A stretch of 64,000 nt of DNA from NCBI RefSeq assembly GCF_000935125.1, contig NZ_JRKI01000023.1, forward strand, positions 62,001 through 126,000, in the 5' to 3' direction. Shown one piece after another: positions 53,636 through 61,222 of this stretch. The notes under the pieces are model-generated. The model was not told the DNA's origin and did no database searches. It saw only the letters and a program-made list of their open reading frames with translations. The position numbers and the translations under genes are program-made. How positions within the stretch are numbered: position 1 is the stretch's first letter; each line of letters begins with the position of its first letter. Source of the DNA: Streptomyces natalensis ATCC 27448. GTDB lineage: Bacteria > Actinomycetota > Actinomycetes > Streptomycetales > Streptomycetaceae.

Positions 53636-54208
53636 ATGGCCAGGAAGCCGGATGCGCATGAGGCGTCGGTGCATGCGCAGGAACACGGGGACGGCACTGC
53701 CACCGCGCGGCCGTCCGCCGCGCTGCCGCTGGCGGCGACGGTGCTGACCGGGACGGTCGCGCTCTATATCGCGCTGGTCGCCTTCGGCAACATCACCGAC
53801 TACGGCACGAACCGGGCGTTCGTCCAGCATGTGCTGGCCATGGACACCACGTTCCGGGACCCGGACCTGATGTGGCGGTCCATCACCTCGCCGGTGCTCC
53901 AGGACGCGGCGTATCTGGCGATCATCGCCTGGGAGACGGCGGCGGCGGCCGTACTTGTCGTCGCCACCTGGCTCCTGGCCTCCGCCCTACGGTCCGGCCG
54001 CGGCCAGGCCGGCCGCGGCCGGTCGATGGCGACGGTGGGATTGCTGATGGTGTTGGTGCTGTTCGGTGCCGGGTTCATCGCGATCGGTGGGGAGTGGTTT
54101 GCGATGTGGCAGTCGAAGAGCTGGAACGGCCTGGAGGCGGCCCTGCGGAATTTCTTGTTGGCGGGGGTGGGGCTGGTGGTGCTCCACCTGCCGCGCGAGG
54201 TGGATTAG
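53636..54208 (+). CDS. DUF2165-family small integral membrane protein
   Basis: 190 residues with four hydrophobic segments (about 28-50, 88-112, 128-152 and 165-185). LVAFGNITDYGTNRAFVQHV and FRDPDLMWRSITSP, then AYLAIIAWETAAA, match DUF2165 proteins, whose function is not known. ATG at 53636 is placed after GGAGGA; another ATG four codons upstream (53624) lies inside that site. The stop codon abuts the start of the palindromic element. Confidence 0.82.
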   Translation: MARKPDAHEASVHAQEHGDGTATARPSAALPLAATVLTGTVALYIALVAFGNITDYGTNRAFVQHVLAMDTTFRDPDLMWRSITSPVLQDAAYLAIIAWETAAAAVLVVATWLLASALRSGRGQAGRGRSMATVGLLMVLVLFGAGFIAIGGEWFAMWQSKSWNGLEAALRNFLLAGVGLVVLHLPREVD

Positions 54209-54270
54209 CCCCACGTTGTCGGCCGTCCCGCCGTCGCGGGTTTCTCCCCACGTTGTCGGCCGTCCCGCCG
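54209..54270 (+). repeat. 25-bp direct repeat after the DUF2165 gene
   Basis: CCCCACGTTGTCGGCCGTCC plus CGCCG occurs at 54209-54233 and again at 54246-54270, 37 bp apart. The first copy begins right after the stop codon; the second copy is the outer edge of the large inverted repeat that follows. The sequence therefore looks like a duplicated terminus of the element. Confidence 0.85.
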
Positions 54271-54599
54271 CGGGGGTTTGTCGCCGTTGCGCCTGCGGCG
54301 GGCGTGGGTTGTACGGGTGCGGTGCCACGCCTCCGGACTTCGTCCTGCGGCGCGGCCCCTCCCGTGGGTGGGGGGGAAGGGGCCGGTGGGGGCGGGCGTT
54401 GTGCGTCCAGTGCCGTATCACTCGGACAAGCGGCACCCGACCGTCTACGGGTCCCCCACTGGTTTTCTCCCACCCCAACGGGGAGGGGCCGGGCCGCAGG
54501 ACGAAGTCCGGAGGCGTGGCACCGCACCCGTACAACCCACGCCCGCCGCAGGCGCCACGGCGAGAAGACACCGCGGCGCCGCAGACAAAAACGTGGGGA
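54246..54599. repeat. large palindromic non-coding element with 63-bp perfect arms
   Basis: The 396-bp gap between the DUF2165 and P450 genes holds no gene. Arms 54289-54351 and 54493-54555 are exact complements over 63 bp. With one mismatch they extend inward to 54363 and 54481. Outward the match is imperfect and reaches CCCCACGTT (54246-54254) and AACGTGGGG (54591-54599). The centre (54364-54480, 117 bp) is unpaired and shows no open frame of note. I recall similar GGCGTGGCACCGCACCCGTA-containing palindromes from Streptomyces intergenic regions. Likely a miniature repeat element that also works as a two-way terminator. Confidence 0.85.
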
Positions 54600-54604
54600 G
54601 AAAC

Positions 54605-57600
54605 TCAACCGGCCGCGTACACATCCTCCACGTACCGCCCCGCGGCAGTCAGCTCCCGCAACCACGCCTCGGATTCCTGGCGCGAAGCGCCCACGGCGCC
54701 AAGCGCCATGGCGTGGAGGTCACAGAAGGCGTCCCTGACGCCGGGCGCCATCCGGCTGCCGTCGCCGCAGACATACACCCGCGCACCGGCCTGGAGCAGC
54801 TCCCATATCGCGGCGCCCTCGGCGGCGATGCGGTGCTGGACGAACCGGTGGCCGTGCTCGGGGCGGGCGCTGAAGACGGGGTGCAGGGAAACGGCCCCGG
54901 CCTGCTGCGCGGCAGCGAGCTCCGCCGCGTGGAGGAAGTCGCCGTCGGGGTCGTCGCAGCCGAAGTAGAGCCGGGCGGGGGTGGTCCGGCCCGCGGCCAC
55001 CCGGTCGGCGATGGCGCCGCGGAACGGCGCCAGGCCCGTACCGGCGGCGATCATGATGACCGGGGCGGGGTCGGCCGGGTCGATACGGAAGGCCTCGCGG
55101 CAGGGCTGGACACGGGCCAGGACCGTGTCGCCGGGCCGCAGTCCGTGCAGATGGGTCGATCCGGTGCCGCCGGGCAGCAGCGAGACCATCAGGTCGGCGT
55201 GGCGGGGGTCGGCCGCGGGCGAGGAGGAGAGGGAGTAGTGCCGGATGCGCAGCGGCGGCAGCAGCTCCAGGATGACGGGCCAGGGCAGGGCGCCGCGCAG
55301 TGCCGGATGGGCCTCGACGAGGTCGATCAGGGTACGCGGATCGTCCTCGGCCGCGGCGAGCGCTTCGAGCGCCTGGCGCTCGGGCGGGCAGGGGTTGTGG
55401 GAGGCCAGTAGCGCCGTCTGTGCGGGCGTCGGCCGGGCGCCCAACTCCAGGTGGTGGGTGAGGAGTTGGCGTACGGTGAGCGGCCGGTCGACGGGGAGGG
55501 TGTCGCGGGCGGGGCGGCCGCCGGAGTGCAGCGCGAGGACGGTGTCGAGTCCGACGCCGAGCGCCTGCGCGGCGCGTTCGACGGCGGTGGGGGTGTTGGC
55601 CGGGAGCACCGCGAGGTGGTCGGCGGTGCGGTAGGTGACGCCGTCGGGCAGCGCGATGCGCACAAAGCGCTTGGGGCGGGGCCAGTCCGTAGCCGTCAGG
55701 TCGTGGGCCTCGGTGACGGTCATCTCGGTGAGGTCGTGGCGGGCGGCGAGCGCGTCGAGGGGGCCGCCGGTGATCTCTGTAACGGTGTAACAGGCGTCCT
55801 CGGCGGCGGGTGCGTTCGCGCCGATGCTCGCCGGATCGCCGTAGCGGGCAAGCAGCTGTGTGCGCAGCGCGCGGGCGAAGGCGGTGACGCTGCCCTGGAG
55901 ATCCCCGGAGGCGTCGGCTTCGGCGCGCGGCAGCAGCCGTTCGCCGCCGAGCGCCTCCAGGCGGTCGTCGATGAGGGTCGGCACGTGCTGGTAGGTCGCG
56001 GCCCAGTTGCGGTCGCCGACGCCCAGGACGGCGTACGAGACGCCCTCGGCCGCGCCCTGCGGTGCGGTGCGCAGGCCGGCGACGAAGGCGGCCGCGTCGT
56101 CGGTGGGCTGTCCGTTGTAGGAGGCGGCGACGATCGCGACCGGCCGGTCGGCGGGCAGCCCGTCGGCGCAGGCGTCCAGGGGGGCCACCTCGGCGGCGAA
56201 GCCCAGGCCGGTGGCCTCGTCGGCGAGCCGCTCGGCGAACTCGCGGCAGGTGCCGTAGTTGGTGCCGTGCAGCAGGAGCAGGCCGGTGCCCTGCGGGACG
56301 CGGGTGGGCAGGCCCTCGTCGGCCGCGGTGCCGCTCTCGGCGGTGGCCGTGCCCCCGGGGAGCACGGCGAGCGCGGCGCGGGTCGCGGCCCGGTCGGCGG
56401 GCGTCCGGGCGGCGAGGGCGAGGGTGAAGCCCTCGGGCTTGAGGGTCAGCGTCTCCTTGACGCGCAGCCGGTAGTCGGTGTGGTCGATCAGCCGGTAGCG
56501 GTGCACCAGCAGGGCGAGCAGCATGGTCGCCTCGTGCAACGCGAACTGCCGCCCGATGCAGGCGCGTTCACCGGTCCCGAAGGGCTTGTACGCATGCGGG
56601 GAGCGGGCCGCCTCGGCCTGCGGGGTGAAGCGGGAGGGGTCGAAGAGCTCGGGGTTGTCGCCCCAGGCCGGATCGCGGTGCAGCATCGGCGTGAGGACGG
56701 TGACCAGATCGCCCTTCTTCAGCGGGTGGCGCCCGCCGAGCAGGATGTCCTCCTGGGCCTGCCGCGTGAACGCGGCGGCGGTCGGCCACAGCCGCAGCGC
56801 CTCGTTGAGCACCTGCCGGGTGTACGGAAGCCGCGCGATGTCCTCGAAGGACGGGTCGGGCTCGGGCGCGTCGCCCCACAGCTCGTCCGCCTCCCGCTGC
56901 ACCAGCCGCAGCGCGGCCGGGTCCTTGAGCAGGTAGTAGAGGGCGAAGGAGAGCGCACCGGAGGTGGTCTCGTGCCCGGCGATGAGGAAGGTGATGACCT
57001 GGTTGCGGATATTGGCCAGATCCAGGCCCTGTTCCCCGTCGCCCCGTTCGCGGGATCCGAGCATCAGGCCCAGCAGATCGTCGTCGCCGCTCTCGCCGCT
57101 CGCGGTCCGTGCGGCGATCACCTCGTCGACCACGGACGCCAGATAGTCGGCATCGGCCCGGAACGCCGCGTCCTCCGCGGAGTAGTCGACTCCGGCCTCA
57201 CGGGCGAATTTGGCGCCGCTCCACTGGAGACACCGCACCATCGACTCCACGAACGGATGCGGCGTGTCGCGGGCGAACGATCCGAAGTCGAAGCCGAAAC
57301 CGGCCAGCCCGATGGTGTCCAGCGTCATCCGGGTCATGTCCTCGGCGACGTCCAGGGTGCTGCCGTCGGCGACCCGGCGGTCCCAGCTGGCCATCACCCG
57401 GCGGGCGACCTTGAGCATCGCCGGGTGGTACGTCCGCATCGAGCCCAGCGCGAAGGCGGGCATCAGCACCTCGTGCGCCTTGGCCCAGTTCGGTTCGTCG
57501 TTGTAGGCGGTGAACAGGCCGTCGCCGGCGAATTCCCGGACGTTTTCCAGGACCACCGACACGCCCTTGGCGAAGCGGTTCTCGTCGGCGAGTTCGGTGA

Positions 57601-57793
57601 CCAGGTCCAGCGACGAGACGAACAGCGTCTCGCGGTCGCCCAGCCGTCGGCGGAATGCCGGGCCGTGGACCCGGGCCAGGTCCATGGCCTGCTGAAGCGG
57701 CGTGGCGGTGAGACCGGCCGCGGTGACGTCGGCAACCGGGATGCCGTCGGCGGCGGCGCGTTCTGCGGTGTGAAGCGCGATGGTGTCGGTCAT
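54605..57793 (-). CDS. self-sufficient cytochrome P450 / NADPH-P450 reductase fusion (CYP102 type)
   Basis: 1062 residues, the size of P450 BM3, hydroxylating fatty-acid-like substrates with its own reductase. Heme domain to about 475: oxygen loop IAGHETTSGALSF, EXXR in NEALRLWP, heme-binding FGTGERACIGRQ with Cys412. Phe94 in GDGLFTAYN matches BM3 Phe87; Arg54 matches Arg47, but BM3 Tyr51 is Phe here. The FMN domain (about 495-650) starts LLLLHGTNYGTCREFAERLA. The FAD/NADPH domain follows with RHYSLSSSP, IMIAAGTGLAPFRG, YFGCDDPD and VYVCGDGSRM. ATG 57793 gives the family's length. Divergent from a PAS-LuxR regulator. Confidence 0.93.
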   Translation of the reverse strand: MTDTIALHTAERAAADGIPVADVTAAGLTATPLQQAMDLARVHGPAFRRRLGDRETLFVSSLDLVTELADENRFAKGVSVVLENVREFAGDGLFTAYNDEPNWAKAHEVLMPAFALGSMRTYHPAMLKVARRVMASWDRRVADGSTLDVAEDMTRMTLDTIGLAGFGFDFGSFARDTPHPFVESMVRCLQWSGAKFAREAGVDYSAEDAAFRADADYLASVVDEVIAARTASGESGDDDLLGLMLGSRERGDGEQGLDLANIRNQVITFLIAGHETTSGALSFALYYLLKDPAALRLVQREADELWGDAPEPDPSFEDIARLPYTRQVLNEALRLWPTAAAFTRQAQEDILLGGRHPLKKGDLVTVLTPMLHRDPAWGDNPELFDPSRFTPQAEAARSPHAYKPFGTGERACIGRQFALHEATMLLALLVHRYRLIDHTDYRLRVKETLTLKPEGFTLALAARTPADRAATRAALAVLPGGTATAESGTAADEGLPTRVPQGTGLLLLHGTNYGTCREFAERLADEATGLGFAAEVAPLDACADGLPADRPVAIVAASYNGQPTDDAAAFVAGLRTAPQGAAEGVSYAVLGVGDRNWAATYQHVPTLIDDRLEALGGERLLPRAEADASGDLQGSVTAFARALRTQLLARYGDPASIGANAPAAEDACYTVTEITGGPLDALAARHDLTEMTVTEAHDLTATDWPRPKRFVRIALPDGVTYRTADHLAVLPANTPTAVERAAQALGVGLDTVLALHSGGRPARDTLPVDRPLTVRQLLTHHLELGARPTPAQTALLASHNPCPPERQALEALAAAEDDPRTLIDLVEAHPALRGALPWPVILELLPPLRIRHYSLSSSPAADPRHADLMVSLLPGGTGSTHLHGLRPGDTVLARVQPCREAFRIDPADPAPVIMIAAGTGLAPFRGAIADRVAAGRTTPARLYFGCDDPDGDFLHAAELAAAQQAGAVSLHPVFSARPEHGHRFVQHRIAAEGAAIWELLQAGARVYVCGDGSRMAPGVRDAFCDLHAMALGAVGASRQESEAWLRELTAAGRYVEDVYAAG

Positions 57794-57836
57794 GTCTCCA
57801 GCGTGACCGGCCCGGTGCGCGGGTTGATCCCGGGTA

Positions 57837-57854
57837 ACTGCATGATTGTGCAGT
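57837..57854. promoter_or_regulatory. dyad ACTGCA-TGATTG-TGCAGT in the P450/regulator gap
   Basis: Perfect 6-bp inverted repeat with 6-bp spacer, in the only AT-richer part of the 104-bp divergent region. Candidate site for the PAS-LuxR regulator or another repressor of the P450. Confidence 0.45.
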
Positions 57855-57897
57855 GGTTTTTCGCCATGGGCTCTTGCGCACGGACGGAGACGAGGCA

Positions 57898-58611
57898 ATG
57901 GACAATGGGAACGCCGACGGCGCGTCGGATGCGGACACCCGCGCGCCCGCGACCCGCCGGCCACTCCTGCTGGACGATCCCACCGATCCGGCGGGACCGT
58001 ACGCGGGCGGGCCCTGGCGCAACTACTTCCTGATCCTGCTGGACCGTATCCCCACGCCGATCGCGGTGTGCCGGGCCGACGGCGAGGTGCTGATCGCCAA
58101 TCCGGCGATGGCCGAGCAGTGGGGCACGGCGCCCGGGCAGCTGCGCGGCCGCAATCTGCTGGAGATGTTCCGGCCGCGGGCCAAGGAGCAGCTGCTGCGG
58201 ATCGCCGAGGCGGTGCGGCTGGGGCGGCGCTCGCGCTATCCGGTCGAGGTGCAGTGGCACTCCGCGGCGGACGGCACCGAGCGGGAGGGGGAGCTGACGG
58301 TGGATCCGGTCGGCGATGTCTCCGTCCAGCCGCCGGTGCTGCTGGCGGTACTGCGGGGCCGCGAGGCCGCACCGCCCGCGCCGCCGCGCGGTTCGGCGAG
58401 CCCGGTGGAGGCCCGGATCCTGGCGCTGGCCGCGGGCGGCGCCACCACGGCGGCGATCGGCACGGCCCTGGGGCTGACCGTCGACGGGGTGAACTACCAC
58501 CTCACCCGGCTGGCCCGCCGCTGGCGGGTGCAGGGCCGTACCGCGCTGGTCGCCCGGGCCTACGTGCTGGGCGTCCTCTCCCCCGACGCCTGGCCCCCGT
58601 CCCCCGCCTGA
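57898..58611 (+). CDS. PAS-domain LuxR-type regulator
   Basis: 237 residues. An N-terminal PAS domain (about 45-115: FLILLDRIPTPIAVCRADGE, VLIANPAMAEQWG, GRNLLEMFRPRAKEQLL) precedes a GerE/LuxR-like helix-turn-helix (about 165-220: ILALAAGGATTAAIGTALGL, TVDGVNYHLTRLARRW). The recognition helix lacks some common LuxR residues (VNYHLTRLARR instead of VKxHxxxI), but the layout is clear. ATG 57898 is chosen over the in-frame GTG at 57853. It is divergent from the CYP102 gene and is its probable regulator; this pairing differs from the TetR-type Bm3R1 of Bacillus. Confidence 0.85.
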   Translation: MDNGNADGASDADTRAPATRRPLLLDDPTDPAGPYAGGPWRNYFLILLDRIPTPIAVCRADGEVLIANPAMAEQWGTAPGQLRGRNLLEMFRPRAKEQLLRIAEAVRLGRRSRYPVEVQWHSAADGTEREGELTVDPVGDVSVQPPVLLAVLRGREAAPPAPPRGSASPVEARILALAAGGATTAAIGTALGLTVDGVNYHLTRLARRWRVQGRTALVARAYVLGVLSPDAWPPSPA

Positions 58612-58684
58612 CCCGCCCCGGTACCGCCGCCGGCGCCACGGCCCGGGTCCCCGCTGGCACGCATGTGCGGTTACGCTCCCTGCT

Positions 58685-59152
58685 GTGGACGAGAACGCGC
58701 ACACCCCCGCGCCCTTCGAACGCGGAACGGACGGCCCGAAGGTCATCGTCGTCGGCATCGACGGCTCCGAATCGTCATGGCGCGCCGCCGCGTATGCGGC
58801 CGGACTGGCGCGGCGGCAGGGGTCGAAGCTGGTCCTGGTCTATGTGCAGCCGGTGATGGCGGCCGGCGCGGCGATGGGCGCGCCGGTGGGGGATGCGACG
58901 AACGAGGTCGCCGAGGAGCTGATGGCCGAGATCCGCGAGGCGACGGACCGGCTCCAGGGGATATACGACGTCCGCTGGGAGTTCCACACGCTGCGCGGGG
59001 ACCCGTACAACGGCATGGTGCAGATGGCCGATGAGCTCACGGCGGATGCGGTGGTGGTCGGCGCGTCGGAGTCGGCCGGGCACCGCATCATGGGGTCGGT
59101 CGCGGTGCGCCTGGTCAAGGCCGGACGCTGGCCGGTCACGGTCGTTCCGTAG
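58685..59152 (+). CDS. universal stress protein (UspA family)
   Basis: 155 residues, single Usp domain. VIVVGIDGSESSWRAAAYAA is the N-terminal strand and loop, VVVGASESAGHRIMGSVAVR the ATP-binding segment (GX2GX9G pattern), and WPVTVVP the C-terminal strand. The start is a GTG at 58685 without a strong ribosome-binding site. It is followed 90 bp on by a dodecin gene, and both may act in stress or storage. Confidence 0.9.
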   Translation: MDENAHTPAPFERGTDGPKVIVVGIDGSESSWRAAAYAAGLARRQGSKLVLVYVQPVMAAGAAMGAPVGDATNEVAEELMAEIREATDRLQGIYDVRWEFHTLRGDPYNGMVQMADELTADAVVVGASESAGHRIMGSVAVRLVKAGRWPVTVVP

Positions 59153-59242
59153 GCCGTACGGCTCCGCTGGTGGGGCGGGCCGCGCTGAGGCACGGTGGAA
59201 GGTGGACGGGCGGAGCGCCGCCCCGGCCGAGGGGAGACCATC

Positions 59243-59458
59243 GTGACCGATCGCACGTATCGCGTGACCGACATCGTCGGTACGTCCCAGCACAGCGTGG
59301 ACGCCGCCATCAACAACGGCATCAAGCGCGCCTCGCAGTCCCTGCGCAATCTCGACTGGTTCGAGATCAGCGAGGTCCGCGGGCATATCGTCGACGGCGC
59401 CATCGACCACTACCAGGTCGGTCTGAAGGTCGGCTTCCGCCTGGAGGACACCGACTGA
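59243..59458 (+). CDS. dodecin (flavin-binding/storage protein)
   Basis: 71 residues. YRVTDIVGTSQHSVDAAINN, GIKRASQSLRNLDWFEISEV and YQVGLKVGFRLED cover the whole dodecin fold, a helix on a three-stranded sheet. Dodecins assemble as 12-mer shells that hold flavins or coenzyme A. The Trp of DWFE, which stacks on the flavin, is present. GTG 59243 follows GGGGAG; the upstream open frame is not needed. Confidence 0.93.
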   Translation: MTDRTYRVTDIVGTSQHSVDAAINNGIKRASQSLRNLDWFEISEVRGHIVDGAIDHYQVGLKVGFRLEDTD

Positions 59459-59636
59459 CCACAGCGTCGGCCGGGGCCCGCGGACGCCGATTGAGCGACC
59501 TGGGCACCCCTCCCGTGTACGACTCCCGGCGAGTCCCGGCGCTACTAGGGAGTCGCCTTCCTCAGGCGCCCGCGAGGGTCCATGATGATCCGCCGTCGGA
59601 GCACGACGGATCAGCGAGCCTACGGAGGGCTGTCGC

Positions 59637-61079
59637 ATGGGCCTGCGCGCGGGACAGGGCGTATTGCGCCGGAAACCGATCGACCACATCGAAGAGCCGG
59701 AAGGCGCGGCGAGCCAGCAGCTCACCCGGGCGCTGGGCCTGTGGCAGCTGACCGCCATCGGCGTCGGCGGCATCATCGGTGCGGGCATCTTCACGCTGGC
59801 CGGCACGGTCGCCAACGGCAAGGCCGGGCCCGCCGTTCTGATCTCCTTCCTCATCGCGGGCATCGCCAGCGCCGCGGCCGCCTTCTCGTACGCCGAATTC
59901 GCCGGTCTGATCCCGAAGGCGGGCTCCGCCTACACCTACGGCTATGCGGTGCTCGGCGAGATCGCGGGCTGGTTCATCGGCTGGGACCTGCTGTTGGAGT
60001 ACACCGCGATCGTGGCGGTGGTCGCGATCGGCATCTCCGGCTACTTCGGCTTTCTGCTCGGCGAGGTGGGCCTCGATCTGCCGCACTGGATGCTGGGCGC
60101 CCCGGGCACCGGGCCGGGCCATCGCGTGGACCTCTTCGCGGCGGTCCTCTGCCTTCTGATCGCCTATCTCCTCACCCTCGGCATCAAGAACGCCGCGCGG
60201 TTCGAGACGATGGTGGTGGCCCTGAAGGTGCTGGTCGTCATCGTCGTGATCGTGGTCGGCTTCTTCCACATCGACACCGCGAACTACCACCCGTTCTTCC
60301 CCTTCGGGGTCAGCGGCGCGTTCACCGGCGCGGCCACCGTGTTCTTCGCCGTCTTCGGCTATGACGCGATGAGCACGGCGGCCGAGGAGTCCAAGGACGC
60401 CCAGCGCCATATGCCCAAGGCCATCATGTATTCGCTGGTCATCTCGATGGTGCTGTACGTCCTGGCCTGCCTGGTGCTGACGGGGATGCAGAACTACAAG
60501 TCCATCGATCCGGAGAGCGGCTTCTCGACCGCGTTCAAGTCGGTGGGTCTGGACAAACTCGCGGATGTCATCGCCGTCGGCGCGATCATCGGCATCCTCA
60601 CCGTGATGTTCACCTTCATGCTCGGCGTGACCCGGGTGTGGTTCTCGATGAGCCGCGACGGACTGCTGCCCAAGTGGTTCGCCAAGACCAGCGAGACCCA
60701 CCATGTGCCCACCCGGGTCACCTGGATCGTGGGCTGCGCCTCCGCCGTCATCGCCGGCTTCCTGCCGATCGGCGAGGCCGCCGAGCTGACGAACATCGGC
60801 ATTCTGCTGGCGTTCGTGGTCGTCTGCGTCGCGGTGATCGTGCTGCGCTACAAGCGCCCCGACCTGCCGCGCACCTTCCGCACACCCGGCATGCCGGTGG
60901 TCCCGGCGATCGGTGTCTGCTTCTCCCTCTGGCTGATCACCTTCCTGGAGTGGCAGACCTGGGTGCGCTTCGCCGTGTGGTTCGTGATCGGCATGGTCAT
61001 CTACTTCTCGTACTCCTACCGGCGGTCCGAACTGGCCAAGGCGGAGCGCGAGTCGGCGGAGCCGGCCGGGGACGCCTGA
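59637..61079 (+). CDS. APC-family amino acid permease (cationic amino acid transporter-like)
   Basis: 480 residues with about twelve membrane helices. QLTAIGVGGIIGAGIFTLAG is the substrate motif of helix 1, FSYAEFAGLIPKAGSAYTYG follows, and FFAVFGYDAMSTAAEESKDA is the conserved helix-6 region. The mix resembles the CAT family, which takes up cationic or broad amino acids. ATG 59637 follows GGAGGG. The C-terminus ends in a charged tail (LAKAERESAEPAG). Monocistronic by position. Confidence 0.9.
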   Translation: MGLRAGQGVLRRKPIDHIEEPEGAASQQLTRALGLWQLTAIGVGGIIGAGIFTLAGTVANGKAGPAVLISFLIAGIASAAAAFSYAEFAGLIPKAGSAYTYGYAVLGEIAGWFIGWDLLLEYTAIVAVVAIGISGYFGFLLGEVGLDLPHWMLGAPGTGPGHRVDLFAAVLCLLIAYLLTLGIKNAARFETMVVALKVLVVIVVIVVGFFHIDTANYHPFFPFGVSGAFTGAATVFFAVFGYDAMSTAAEESKDAQRHMPKAIMYSLVISMVLYVLACLVLTGMQNYKSIDPESGFSTAFKSVGLDKLADVIAVGAIIGILTVMFTFMLGVTRVWFSMSRDGLLPKWFAKTSETHHVPTRVTWIVGCASAVIAGFLPIGEAAELTNIGILLAFVVVCVAVIVLRYKRPDLPRTFRTPGMPVVPAIGVCFSLWLITFLEWQTWVRFAVWFVIGMVIYFSYSYRRSELAKAERESAEPAGDA

Positions 61080-61222
61080 GCCTGCGGCGGGTGGGAGCTC
61101 GGGGGCTGTTGCGCTTCTTGCCATGACGAGCGGAGCAGCCCCGGGTCCTTGACGTGCACCTGGCCCGCGCCAAGAATGAGCGCGCTCCGACAACGTTGTC
61201 CGAAGCGCGGAGGGGTGACCCC

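Noticed and set aside
54278..55411. Protein-coding genes in the palindromic element (frames on both strands)
   Set aside because: The same peptide pattern appears on both strands because the DNA is palindromic; no RBS or domain is visible.
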